The notes under the pieces are model-generated. The model saw only the letters and a program-made list of their open reading frames with translations, ran no database searches and was not told where the DNA came from. This document shows positions 1 to 11,743 of a stretch of DNA of 64,000 nt, piece after piece. Source of the DNA: Rhinopithecus roxellana (Eukaryota; Chordata; Mammalia; Primates; Cercopithecidae); NCBI RefSeq assembly GCF_007565055.1, contig NC_044554.1, positions 16,407,921-16,471,920 of the forward strand, given 5' to 3'. The position numbers and the translations under genes are program-made. Each line of letters opens with the position of its first letter. Position 1 is the first letter of the stretch.

Positions 1-2674
1 TTGGTACCAGTACCATGCTGTTTTGGTTACTGTAGCCTTGTAGTATAGTTTGAAGTCAGGTAGCGTGATGCCTCCAGCTTTGTTCTTATGACTTAGGATT
101 GTCTTGGCAATGCGGGCTCTTTTTTGGTTCCATATGAACTTTAAAGCCGTTTTTTCCAATTCTGTGAAGAAACTCATTGGTAGCTTGATGGGGATGGCAT
201 TGAATCTATAAATAACCTTGGGCAGTATGGCCATTTTCACAATATTGATTCTTCCTATCCATGAGCATGGTATGTTCTTCCATTTGTTAGTGTCCTCTTT
301 TATTTCACTGAGCAGTGGTTTGTAGTTCTCCTTGAAGAGGTACTTTACATCCCTTGTAAGTTGGATTCCTAGGTATTTTATTTTCCTTGAAGCAATTGTG
401 AATGGAAGCTCATTCATGATTTGGCTCTCTGCTTGTCTGTTACTGGTGTATAAGAATGCTTGTGATTTTTGCACATTAATTTTGTATCCTGAGACTTTGC
501 TGAAGTTGCTTATCAGCTTAAGGAGATATTGGGCTAGACAATGGGGTTTTCTAAATATACAATCATGTCATCTGCAAACAGGGACAATTTGACTTCTTCT
601 TTTCCTAACTGAATACCCTTGATTTCTTTCTCTTGCCTGATTGCCCTAGCCAGAACTTCCAACACTATGTTGAATAGGAGTGGTGAGAGAGGGCATCCCT
701 GTCTTGTGCCAGTTTTCAAAGGGAATTGTTCCAGTTTTTGCCCATTCAGTATGATATTGGCTGTGGGTTTGTCATAAATAGCTCTTATTATTTTGAGGTA
801 CATTCCATCAATACCGAATTTATTGAGCGTTTTTAGCATGAAGGGCTGTTGAATTTTGTCAAAAGCCTTTTCTGCATCTATTGAGATAATCATGTGGTTC
901 TTGTCTTTGGTTCTGTTTATATGCTGGATTACATTTATTGATTTGCGAATGTTGAACCAGCCTTGCACCCCAGGGATGAAGCCCACTTGATCATGGTGGA
1001 TAAGCTTTTTGATGTGCTGCTGAATCCATTTTGCCAGTATTTTATTGAGGATTTTTGCATCGATGTTCATCAGGGATATTGGTCTAAAATTCTCTTTTTT
1101 TGTTGTGTCTCTGCCAGGCTTTGGTATCAGGATGATGTTGGCCTCATAAAATGAGTTAGGGAGGATTCCCTCTTTTTCTATTGATTGGAATAGTTTCAGA
1201 AGGAATGGCACCAGCTCCTCCTTGTACCTCTGGTAGAATTCAGCTGTGAATCCATCTGGTCCTGGACTTTTTTTGGTTGGTAGGCTGTTAATTATTGCCT
1301 CAATTTCAGAGCCTGCTATTGGTCTATTCAGGGATTCAACTTCTTCCTGGTTTAGTCTTGGAAGAGTGTAAGTGTCCAGGAAATTATCCATTTCTTCTAG
1401 ATTTTCTAGTTGATTTGCGTAGAGGTGTTTATAGTATTCTCTGATGGTAGTTTGTATTTCTGTGGGGTCCATGGTGATATCCCCTTTATCATTTTTTATT
1501 GCTTCTATTTGATTCTTCTCTCTTTTCTTCTTTTTTAGTCTTGCTAGCGGTCTGTCAATTTTGTTGATTTTTTTCAAAAAACCAACTCCTGGATTCATTG
1601 ATTTTTTGGAGGGTTTTTGTGTCTCTATCTCCTTCAGTTCTGCTCTGATCTTAGTTATTTCTTGCCTTCTGCTAGCTTTTGAATGTGTTTGCTCTTGCTT
1701 CTCCAGTTCTTTTAATTGTGATGTTAGAGTATCAATTTTAGATCTTTCCAGCTTTCTCTTGTGGGCATTTAGTGCTATAAATTTTCCTCTACACACTGCT
1801 TTAAATGTGTCCCAGAGATTCTGGTATGTTGTATCTTTGTTCTCATTGGTTTCAAAGAACATCTTTATTTCTGCCTTCATTTTGTTATGTACCCAGTAGT
1901 CATTCAGGAGCAGGTTGTTCAGTTTCCATGTAGTTGAGCGGTTTTGATTGAGTTTCTTAGTCCTGAGTTCTAGTTTGATAGCACTGTGGTCTGAGAGACA
2001 GTTTTTTATAATTTCTGTTCTTTTACATTTGCTGAGGAGTGCTTTACTTCCAATTATGTGGTCAATTTTGGAATAAGTGCAATGTGGTGCTGAGAAGAAT
2101 GTATATTCTGTTGATTTGGGGTGGAGAGTTCTATAGATTTGTATTAGGTCTGCTTGGTGCAGAGATGAGTTCAATTCCTGGATATCCTTGTTAACTTTCT
2201 GTCTCGTTGATCTGTCTAATGTTGACAGTGGAGTGTTGAAGTCTCCCATTATTATTGTATGGGAGTCTAAGTCTTTTGTAAGTTTCTAAGGACTTGCTTT
2301 ATGAATCTGGGTGCTCCTGTATTGGGTGCATATATATTTAGGATAGTTAGCTCTTCCTGTTGAATTGATCCCTTTACCATTATGTAATGGCCTTCTTTGT
2401 CTCTTTTGATCTTTGATGGTTTAAAGTCTGTTTTATCAGAGACTACTATTGCAACCCCTGCTTTTTTTTGTTCTCCATTTGCTTGGTAGATCTTCCTCCA
2501 TCCCTTTATTTTGAGCCTATGTATGTCTCTGCATGTGAGATGGGTCTCCTGAATACAGCAGACTGATGGGTCTTGACTCTTTATCCAGTTTGCCAGTCTG
2601 TGTCTTTTAATTGGAGCATTTAGTCCATTAACATTTAAGGTTAATATTGTTATGTGTGAACTTGATCCTGCCAT
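1..2674 (-). pseudogene. L1 ORF2 remnant (endonuclease / reverse transcriptase), disrupted, partial
   Basis: Opens with MAGSSSHITILTLNVNGLNA at 2674 on the - strand. Endonuclease motifs are visible: the Asn of LNVNG, the Glu of CIQETHL, then MGDFNTP and SDHSA. The frame shifts around 2250-2267, between the early endonuclease part and the MGDFNTP motif. A long open piece (534-2249) runs through the reverse transcriptase to LFADDMIVYLENP, then another shift near 534. The C-terminal part is cut by the window start. Not expected to be active. Confidence 0.9.
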
Positions 2675-2737
2675 TATGATATTAACTGGTTATTTTGCTC
2701 GTTAGTTGATGCAGTTTCTTCCTAGCCTCGATGGTCT

Positions 2738-3759
2738 TTACATTTTGGCATGTTTTTGCAGTGACTGGTACCGGTTGTTCCTTTCCACATTTAGGGCTTC
2801 CTTCAGGGTCTCTTGTAAGGCAGGCCTGGTGGTGACAAAATCTCTAAGCATTTGCTTATCTGTAAAGGATTTTATTTCTCCTTCACTTATGAAACTTAGT
2901 TTGGCTGGATATGAAATTCTGGGTTGAAAATTCTTTTCTTTAAGAATGTTGAATATTGGCCCCCACTCTCTTCTGGCTTGTAGAGTTTCTGCCGAGAGAT
3001 CTGCTGTTAGTTAGTCTGATGGGCTTCCCTTTGTGGGTAACCCGACCTTTCTCTCTGGCTGCCCTTAAGATTTTTTCCTTCATTTCAACTTTGGTGAATC
3101 TGGCAATTATGTGTCTTGGAGTTGCTCTTCTGGAGGAGTATCTTTGTGGCAGTTCTCTGTATTTCCTGAATTTGAATGTTGTCCTGCCCTACTAGGTTGG
3201 GGAAGTTCTCCTGGATGATATCCTGAAGAGTGTTTTCCAGCTTGGTTCCATTTTCCCCCTCACTTTCAGGCACCCCAATCAGACGTAGATTTGGTCTTTT
3301 TACATAATCCCATATTTCTTGCAGGCTTTGTTCATTTCTTTTTCTTCTTTTTTCTTTTGGTTTCTCTTCTCGCTTCATTTCATTCATTTGATCCTCAATC
3401 GCTGATACTCTTTCTTCCAGTTGATCAAGTCGGTTACTGAAGCTTGTGCATCTGTCACGTATTTCTCATGTCATGGTTTTTATCTCTGTCATTTCGTTTA
3501 TCACCTTCTCTGCATTAATTATTCTAGCTGTCAATTCTTCCACTTTTTTTTCAAGATTTTTAGTTTCTTTGCGCTGGGTGCGTAATTCCCCCTTTAGCTC
3601 TGAGAAGTTTGATGGACTGAAGCCTTCTTCTCTCATCTCGTCAAAGTCATTCTCTGACCAGCTTTGATCCGTTGCTGGCAATGAGCTGCGCTCCTTTGCA
3701 GGGGGAGATGCGCTCTTATTTTTTGAATTTCCAGCTTTTCTGCCCTGCTTTTTCCCCAT
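2738..3759 (-). pseudogene. L1 ORF1 remnant (RNA-binding protein), disrupted
   Basis: Starts with MGKKQGRKAGNSKNK at 3759 and ends at a TAA at 2738-2740 (- strand). The frame opens for 97 residues, then a CGA-to-TGA change gives a stop at 3466-3468. The coiled coil and RRM part (KRPNLRLIGVPE) is readable at 3085-3387 and then shifts frame after the QIQEIQRT motif. The intact relative at 37568-38584 shows what is lost. No functional protein expected. Confidence 0.9.
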
Positions 3760-4781
3760 CTTTGTGGTTTTATCTGCCTCTGGTCTTTGATGATGGTGAC
3801 GTACTGATGGGGTTTTGGTATAGATGTCCTTCCTGTTTGATAGTTTTCCTTCTAACAGTCAGGAACCTCAGCTGCAGGTCTGTTGGAGATTGCTTGAGGT
3901 CCACTCCAGACCCTGTTTGCCTGGGTATCATCAGCAGAGGTTGCAGAAGATAGAATATTGCTGAACAGCGAGTGTACCTGTCTGATTCTTACTTTGGAAG
4001 CTTCCTCTCAGGGGTGTACTCCACCCTGTGAGGTGTGGGGTGTCAGATTGCCCCTAGTGGGGGATGTCTCCCTGTTAGGCTACTCAGGGGTCAGGGACCC
4101 ACTTGAGCAGGCAGTCTGTCCGTTCTCAGATCTCAGCCTCCATGCGTTGGGAGATCCACTGCTCTCTTCAAAGCTGTCAGACAGAGTCATTTGCGTCTGC
4201 AGAGGTTCCTGCTGCTTTTGTTGTTGTTGTTGTTGTTGTTTAGCTGTGCCCTGTCCCCAGAGGTGGAGTCTACAGAGACAGGCAGGTTTCCTTGAGCTGC
4301 TGTGAGTTCCACCCAGTTCGAGCTTCCAGGTGGCTTTGTTTACCTACTTAAGCCTCAGCAATGGTGGGCGCCCCTCCCCCCGCCTCGCTGCTGCCTTGCG
4401 GTTAGATGGCAGTCTGCTGTGCTAGCAATGAGGGAGGCTCCGTGGGCGTGGGACCCTCCCGTCCGGGTTTGGGATACAATCTCCTGGTGTGCCCTTTTGC
4501 TCAAAGCGCAGTATTGGGGTGGGAGTCACCCGATTTTCCGGGTGTTGTGTGTCTCAGTTCCCCTGGCTAGGAAAAGGGATTCCCTTCCCCCTTGCGCTTC
4601 CCAGGTGAGGCGATGCCTCACCCTGCTTCAGCTCTCGCTGGTCGGGCTGCAGCAGCTGACCAGCACCGATTGTCCGGCACTCCCTAGTGAGATGACCCCA
4701 GTACCTCAGTTGAAAATGCAGAAATCACCGGTGTTCTGTGTCGCTCGCGCTGGGAGTTGGAGACTGGAGCTGTTCCTATTC

Positions 4782-4791
4782 GGCCATCTTG
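4782..4791 (-). promoter_or_regulatory. YY1-type site at L1 5' end (antisense L1)
   Basis: GGCCATCTTG here is the reverse complement of CAAGATGGCC, about 10 bases inside the L1 start. This position is the known YY1 site that sets the transcription start of primate L1. It would drive - strand transcription into the L1, opposite to CCDC146. Confidence 0.6.
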
Positions 4792-4801
4792 CTCCGCCCT
4801 C

Positions 4802-7604
4802 TCATCTTTAAATTTCTTACTGGTGATGAGACCTGTCTTCATTTGCATTCCCCCATAAGTAGACGCTGAGGCAAGGATTTGCGTTCAGGTAGTTTGAGAA
4901 GTGATATGAGAAAGCATCATGAGCAAGTGGGGAAGTGCAACTGGGAAGGAAGGAATCCAGCCTTGAAGGGGCCATGTTCATCTGCGAGTTTATATGATGG
5001 GCTACTGGGGCTCAGCCTCACAGAGGAGCCTCTGAGTGGCTCACCTCAGCACTCTCCCCCTGAAGAGTGAGGAAACTGGAATATGTGCCCACCAGTTTCC
5101 ACCATTCATTTTATTACAAATTACTCCCGGGGAGATTAGCTCTTGACACTTCTAGCTTGCCCTTTGACAAAGCAAACTTTGATGGCCAGAGACAGCTCTC
5201 AGGCAGAGGGACACAGGTGCTGCTGGTACATATGGCAACTGTCCGCCAAAGCTGCCAGTGGGCAAGAGGATTCTGGTGGGACACTGACAGTCTCTGCATA
5301 GGCCACACCTGCAGGACCCTTCTCCCATGTCTGTTCATCACTCAGAGGTGTAGATTCTCCAACAACCCCAGCCTAAGTCTGCTGAGACCCTGTCTTTACT
5401 TCTCACCTCCTCTCCATATCACAAGCTACTTACCTTGCAAGTCCCAGTCAGCAACAGGTCAGAAGAACAGGCAGAGTCCAGCAAGCCTGCCTGAGCACTG
5501 GCTATTAGCCACTGGGAATTAAGAGGGCAGGGGAGTGAAGAAAAACCCTAATGTGCTGTGATTCTTTACCACTCCAAAGCCTCTTTCTTTCCTTTTCCCC
5601 CGTCTTGTCTCATGGCCTTGCATGGTGTCTTCATCAAAAGCCAAGGAGCAACAGCAACAGATAGAAACTCCATGCTGCCACTCCCCAGCCGTCCTCTCCC
5701 CGCAATTCCCAATCACTGCCCCTCCTTCTTATCTTGCCCAGAGATATTTGGCTACTTTGAGGGTGAAAGCATGAGGGAAGAGTGAACAACTTTGAGAAGA
5801 GGAGAGCTGCATTCCTATGCAAACTTCAGGTGCACCCAGGTTCCTCACACCCCTCCAGAGCCCCCAGCCTTCGTTCCTCATCCTCAAGCCCAAGCCAAGT
5901 CCTCACCCTCACACCTAATGGAGGTTCCATTCCCCCATAGCTGGTCACGCCTGCCAGTGTGTTCTCAGAGTTCTCAAGACTCAGGAATTTTGAGACTTTA
6001 AGTGGAAAGTCTGGAGTCATCTTTTACAGCATACTTCACACTGCTTAACTGAGAGGAAATGCCACGCAGTTCTCTGGGCATCCCTCCAATCCTCTTTGCA
6101 GACACAAGGAACATCAGTGTTTCCTGCCCTCTGGATAGCTCTTCTCTAGAGCCCAGTGGACATTTTCAGGGTGCTTTGACTTAACTTCCTCCTCCCCTGG
6201 CCTGCAACTCAGCTCCCTGGCCCCTAGTGACAAGTAGCAGTGCAGGACCTCAGCTATGGCGTTATTTCTTCCTCTTCCAGGTTGTGTTGCAAAACAGTTA
6301 ACTTCCCTTCTGCTACCCACATTTTACCTCTTGACCACTTAGTTCCCTCTGTTGCCATTGCAAACACTCACCATTCTCTCCTACTCCCAATGCCTGGCGG
6401 GTGGGAAAGATACGAAGCAGACGTAACATTCGTGCTGCTAGGACTGCAGCTGGGCAGATATAGCCTGGAAATATTGAACTGAAACTGAAGGAGTCTTCCA
6501 TAGAAACTGTGTTATAAGAGTTGTTAAAGTCTTTTCTACTGGTGTCATGTTTTAAGTGCATGTGGGTAAGTTGCCATTTGTGTTCTGGCTGGAACCCTAC
6601 CACCCTGTCCTTTCTGTGGAGAAACAGGCACTGTAGCCTGGGCCAACAGCTTACAATTTCAATAGCTGAAGCCTGACTTATTAAGGAGATCAGATAACTT
6701 TAGATTTGCAAAGCTTATTAGTATACATGGAAATTGAATTATAGGAGAATAATTGCAGCTTTCATTAGTGAAAATTATTTGAGGTTTCATTGTAGCTATT
6801 GTTATTACTGTTTGGTACCTAACATCATGTCTGGAACATGTTATGTCTCAGTAAATGTTTTGCTAGATACTGTTGAGCAAATGACATTGTAAAACCTGGG
6901 ACAATGGATGTATCTGTACTGAATTGAGAATATCACAAAGGTGAGGCAGGCACAAGGTAACTTCAGTTGAGATTGGCTTGATCAAGTCATTGGGCGTCTC
7001 TGCAAATGAGCTGGAACTCGAAGATTTCTCTTGGTGAGGACAGTTGGTGGGGAGCACACATCAAAAGAGAGCTCTGGTTCTAAAACAGGAAGTGGTGAGG
7101 GCTTACTTCAAATAGGAGAGGTAGCTAATATAAGGGTTTCTGGGAAATACGAATCCTATCTACTGGTAAGGTCGGGGCTGATGCTATCTGATGCTAGCTT
7201 GCAGCATAGAGGAGTTCTACAAGATAATGGAGATTCCAACATGTCCTTTTTCTACATCCTCTGACAGATGTTTAGTCCTTTTCCCTACAGAGGGCCAAGG
7301 CCATAGAACATAACTGGGGTTGTAGGAATCTCCCTCTACTGTGACCTTCAAGTCCAGCTCTAACCAGTGTTCATCTTAGAATCAGAAATCTATAAATTTA
7401 TTTATATTCATAATTGTGTATGGGAATTTCTAGTTTCCTAATAAAGTGTCTTTAGAAAAGTTTCTGTCTTTTCTTAGTTCACTAAGTGGGGAGAGATTTT
7501 CCTACAATTAAGTTATAAGAATTCAAGGGAGCTAGGGTTGTTTGGGGAGTCCAAGGGGAAATCTCCTCTTTCCCTATCATTTATCCCCTTCTAGTAAGTC
7601 ATAA
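4802..7604. other. CCDC146: Intron, mostly unique sequence
   Basis: Between the antisense L1 and the L2 fragment. I see no exon of CCDC146 here and no recognisable young repeat. A stretch near 6820-6865 has a faint MIR-like end. The open frames present are short, overlap on both strands and show no family resemblance. Confidence 0.6.
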
Positions 7605-7790
7605 TCATTCTTCAAAGTCAAGTGCAAATGTCACATTCCCATTGAGTGATCCTTTTTCTGTTGTCTCCTGCTGTCTTGATCTGGACACCAGCATTAGTAC
7701 TTGTCATCTGGTATTCCTCCCCATCTGCCAGATTGTAAGATTCTCGAAGCTAGGAGCTAAGCCTTATTCACCTCTTGCACCTAGCATAGT
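7605..7790 (+). repeat. L2 LINE 3' end fragment
   Basis: Shows the typical L2 3' pattern: TCTTCAAAGTCAAGTGCAAA, then a GTGATCC/TTCC stretch, then AGATTGTAAG and CACCTCTTGCACCTAGCATAG. Diverged. It is cut at CATAG|TA by the MER2 element that follows, which is therefore younger. Confidence 0.7.
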
Positions 7791-7791
7791 A

Positions 7792-8550
7792 CAGTCATCT
7801 CTTGGTATCCATGGGGGATTGATTCCAGGAGCTCCCGCAGATACCAAAATCCATGGATACTCAAGTCCCTGATATAAAATGGTATAGTATTTGCATGTAA
7901 CCTAATCACATCCTCCCGTATACTTTAAATCATTTCTAGATTACTTGCGATACTAATACAATGTAAATGCTATGTAAATGGTGGTTATGCTGTATTGTTT
8001 AGGGAATCATGACAAGAAAAGTCTGTACATGTTCAGTAAAGAAACAATTTTTAAGTAAACATTTTATTTTGGAATAATTTTAGATTCGTAGAAAAGTTGC
8101 AAAAATAATATATGAAGTTCCCATCTATCCTTCACCCATTTTCCTCTAATGGGAGCATCTTACATAACCATGGTCGGTCAAAACTAGGAAGTTAACATTT
8201 GTATATTACTATTAATTGAACTCCAGATTTTCAACAGTTTTTCCACTAATGTTCTTTTTTTGTTCCAGGACCCAATGCAGTATACCCCACTATATTTAGT
8301 CCTCATGTCTCCTTGATCTCTGTGACAATTTCTCAGTGTTTCCTTGTTTTTCACGTTGACAGTTTTAAGAGTGCTAGTCGGGTATTCTATAGAATGTTTC
8401 TCAGTTTGAGATTTTTCTCATATTTAGACCAGACTTAGGTGTTTTGGAGAACACCACAAAGGTGAAGCAGACTCAATTTTTTAACAAAAATTTTCCCTTG
8501 TGGTTGATTGAATCCACAAATGTGGACTCACGGACATGAAGGGTCAACTG
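7792..8550 (+). mobile_element. MER2 (Tigger-group DNA transposon) with internal insertion
   Basis: The left end CAGTCATCTCTTGGTATCC and the following CCATGGATACTCAAGTCCCT are diagnostic of MER2. The right end (GTTGATTGAATCCACAAATG ... GGGTCAACTG) is the matching terminus at 8490-8550. The left part runs to about 8050; between about 8060 and 8470 lies unrelated sequence from another old repeat. The right end stops 140 bp before exon 1 of the window. Confidence 0.8.
8060..8470. repeat. Old interspersed repeat nested in MER2 (possibly L1M 3' region)
   Basis: AATTTTAGATTCGTAGAAAA, CATCTTACATAACCATGG and TTTTCCACTAATGTTC are phrases common in old mammalian interspersed repeats; I believe an old L1 3' region but cannot fix the family. 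It separates the two halves of the MER2 element. Confidence 0.5.
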
Positions 8551-8691
8551 ACTTGGCACAAAAATGTCAGAGTTGAGCTGAGCCCAGGAGTGGGGAGCAG
8601 CTATCCTCACTAGACCCCCACAGGAGCCACAGAGGAGAACCGAGGGTATACATGTCTCATTACATGAGTCTCTGTTTTTCATGTAACTCAG

Positions 8692-8901
8692 CACACAAGA
8701 GTCAGAGGTCCAACTGCTACAGAATGCCAAACGTTTCACTGAGCAAGTACAACAGCAGCAGTTTCACCTGCAGCAAGCTGATAATTTTCCAGAAGCATTC
8801 TCCACGGAGGTCTCCAAAATGAGAGAACAACTTCTCAAGTATCAGAATGAATATAATGCGGTGAAGGAAAGAGAGTTCCATAATCAGTACAGATTAAATA
8901 G
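8692..8901 (+). CDS. CCDC146: CCDC146 window exon 1
   Basis: This 210-bp exon encodes about residues 80-150. The acceptor is a pyrimidine-rich stretch ending in CTCAG; the donor is GTAAGTG, a near-perfect match. It starts with the last base of a split Ser codon and ends with the first two bases of another Ser codon (phase 2). The translation begins TQESEVQLLQNAKRF and ends REFHNQYRLN. It holds a Gln-rich run (EQVQQQQFHLQQ) and then regular heptads, so it opens the central coiled coil. The preceding exon of the gene is not in the window. Confidence 0.95.
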
Positions 8902-10513
8902 GTAAGTGAACAATGCTCTCCAGCACACCGAAAAGTCATTTCCTCATAAATAGAAAAAAAAGTGAGATGAAGTTGGAGGTAATTGAAGGAGTAGGAGACA
9001 GCAATATGATGATGATTGCAACCCTAGTTCTCTTGAATCCTTAGAATGGAATGGGAAGTCCCTGAACAAGAAAATTATACTTCTCGAATAAAAGCTCAGG
9101 TGACAGAGATGCCTGCTGTGTTTTGCATGTCAGGAAAGCCATCTCATTGACAGCTGCAGCCAAAGAACACACTCCATCAAACAAGTTCTTAGCACTCCCT
9201 TGCCCTCCCCCTGCCCTGGCAGTGGCCCCTCATGCGTGCAGTACCAGAGCACGCATCTGCATGGTGGGCACTTCTCCCCACATGCGTTTTCCAAACAAGC
9301 CTCCGTGAGCTGAGGGTCACATCTCATCTGGCTCACTCTATTCTAAGAGAACAGCAACAGGACCACATACGCAAACTTCATCTCCTACTACTAGGCTATT
9401 CCTCAGGATCAAGGAGAAAAGGTACATCCTTTTGGAAGACACATTTACTTATCCAAATTTAGAGGACATCATTTAGTGAACTAAAGCAGACATTAAGTGC
9501 TAAAAGGGGAAGTGTTATTTTCAAAATCTCTTCTAACTTTCCTCCCAATGAGTAGCAAATCAGTGGAAGAGTTTGTTCAGCAAGTCATACTATTTAGATT
9601 GAATTTGAAAATGATGGCAATTCACGTTTTCTCCTGTGGTGTGCTGTGTGCTGTGCCTGGGTACAGGGGAGAAAGCAAAACCATTTCTCCTAGAGTTTGT
9701 TACCATTTAAGGTGGCAGAACTTTCTCTGACTATTTTTAAGAGGTGGACTTCTGACAGTGCAAATATAATTCAGTCCTTCCTAGAGATAAGCAAATGACT
9801 TGAGCAACCTCTCGAAGACCTTATAAGCCCTGGGTTTAAAATCTTCTCTTTGGGGCCTATTTTTTCACTGGCGGTGGGTGTGGGTGGGGTGTGAATAAAG
9901 AAGGTCAGTTTAATCAAGACATCCTATTCGGGGGGGAAATTGGAGGTTTTTTGTCTTTCAATCTAAACTTGTTTCAGGCTTTCCAGTGACATCTATAAAA
10001 AGAAAGCCCAGCTATTTCTGTGCTCTGTAAGCGCTCTTTCAGTTGAGAAAATAATGAAATTAAAACAATTAGTGGTTGTTCATTAGTATTGAAAATGTGA
10101 ATGCTTGACATTTCCATGAAAGAGTAAGAAGAACATAAGTCAGTTGATATTTAAATTGTTTAAAATTTCCAACTATTCCTGCCAAGAGAAAAAAAAAAAA
10201 AAACAAAAACCAGAATGTTGCCCTTTAGGTATAGACAGGCAGATTATTCACTGAGATGGGAAGGAGACAATGCGTAGTGACCTGCGATGAATAAGAACAT
10301 TCAAAATGCACATTTGCAGAAATGTTTAGTATGTATTCTTTTTGAATTTATAATGTATCATTCTTAAGCTTGAGAAGGTTCCCTTGCATTCTCAAATATT
10401 AACAGCTCAAGAACTAACAAGCTTATTTTCATAAAAATTATGGTGATGCTAAAATAAATAGGAGTAAAGAATGATAGGCTCTGCATTTCATTGCCTTACC
10501 ATATTTAGTATCA
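8902..10513. other. CCDC146: Intron, no clear feature
   Basis: After the donor of window exon 1. Contains a short poly(A) run near 10190-10205 and nothing that I can assign to a gene or repeat family. Confidence 0.5.
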
Positions 10514-11743
10514 CAGTCATGCACCTCATAATGGTGTTTTTCAGTCAACAATGGACTGTCTATATGATGATGGTCCCATAACATTGCAGTGAAGCTGAAA
10601 ATGTACTTTTGCCTAGTATTTACTATTTGATACATTTTATTTTTATTTTGGAGTGTACTCTTTCTACTTCTTAAAAAAAAATATTAACTGTAAAACAGCC
10701 TCAGGCAGGTCGTTCAGGAAGTATTCCAGAAAAAGGCATTGTTATAGGAGATAACAGCTCCTAAATACCTTCCAGTGGGACAAGATGTGGGGGCAGAAAA
10801 TAATGGCTTTGATGCTGACCCTGTGTAGGCCTAGGCTAATGTGTGTGTTTATGTCTATTTTGTTGTTTGTTTGTTTGTTTTGAGACAGAGTTGTGCTCTG
10901 TCGCCCAGGCTGGAGAGCAGTGGCACGATTTCGGCTCACTGCAACCTCTGTTTCCCGGGTGCAAGCAATTCTCTGCCTCAGCCTCCCGAGTAGCTGGGAT
11001 TACAGGCACCCATCACCATGCCCGACCAATTTTTGTATTTTTAGTAGAGATGGGATTTCACCATCTTGGTCAGGGTGGTCTTGAACTCCTGTATGTCTTT
11101 GTTTTTAACAAAAAATGTTGTAAAAGTAAAAAGAAATTTAATTAAAAACCTTGTAGAATAAGAATACAAAGGAAGAAAATATTTTTACACAGCTCTACAA
11201 TGTGTATTTTAAGCTGTATTGTGAGTCAAAAGCTAAAAGTAAATTTTGTAAAGTAAAAAAGTTACAGTACATTTATTATCAAAGAATAATATGTTTTATA
11301 AATGTAGTGTAGCCTAAGCGTACAGTGTTTATAAAGTCCACAGGAGTGTAAGTAACATCCTAGGTCTTCACATTCACTCACCACTCACTCACCCAGCCAC
11401 TGACTCACCCTGAGCAACTTCCAGTCCTGCAACCTCCATTTATGGTAAGTGCCCTAGACAGGTGTACCATTTTTTATCTTTTATGCCATATTTTTACTGT
11501 GTGTGTTCTTTGTTTAGATACACAAATATTTATTGTATTACAATTGCCTACAGTACTCAGTCCGGTAACCTGCTATGCAGGTCTATAGCCTAGGTGCGAC
11601 AGGCTTTACCACACAGCCTAGATGTGTAGCAGACCACACCATGTAGGTTTGTGTAAGTGCATTCCATGTGTTCACACAGTGATGAAGCTGCCTAACGACG
11701 CATCTCTCAGAATATATTCCCATCGTTAAGCGACACATGATTA
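10514..11743 (+). mobile_element. Tigger-group DNA transposon (Zombi/Tigger4-like), decayed, with Alu inside
   Basis: Left end CAGTCATGCACCTCATAATG and right end CATCGTTAAGCGACACATGA are inverted copies of each other. The interior has the family's CCTGTGTAGGCCTAGGCTAA block and CTCACTCACCCAGCCACTGA. The region 10700-10828 reads as the tail of a transposase (KYLPVGQDVG ... DADPV then TAG) with an internal stop, so it is dead. An Alu splits it at about 10860-11091. The family name is from memory; the Tigger assignment is firmer than the subtype. Confidence 0.75.
10861..11091 (-). mobile_element. Alu, 5'-truncated, nested in Tigger element
   Basis: Starts with a TTTG-rich tail, then GAGACAGAGTTGTGCTCTGT and CGCCCAGGCTGGAGAGCAGT, and ends at GAACTCCTG, so the Alu 5' part is missing. 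TATGTCT occurs on both sides, suggesting a short target-site duplication. Confidence 0.9.

Larger units (their letters stand above)
1..4801 (-). mobile_element. L1 LINE, 5'-complete, antisense, runs off the window
   Basis: Read on the - strand this starts at 4801 with the L1 head (GAGGGCGGAGCAAGATGGCC), then a 5' UTR of about 1.04 kb, ORF1 (3759 to 2738), a short spacer, and ORF2 from 2674 through the reverse transcriptase region to the window edge; the 3' part lies outside. Both ORFs are broken, so it cannot supply its own machinery. It lies in the intron before window exon 1, opposite to CCDC146. The sequence is close to the two L1s at 32281-44673 but more diverged, and its 5' UTR has a CAA repeat they lack, so it is an older or different subfamily. 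Confidence 0.95.

Noticed and set aside
3958..4811. Open frames of 115 and 169 codons on the + strand at the antisense L1 5' UTR
   Set aside because: They are reverse readings of the L1 5' UTR; similar frames appear on the - strand at 32265-33117 and 36516-37369 in the other two L1s.
8260..8500. Possible extra coding sequence upstream of window exon 1
   Set aside because: Belongs to an old repeat inside MER2, and no frame continues into the split Ser codon of exon 1.
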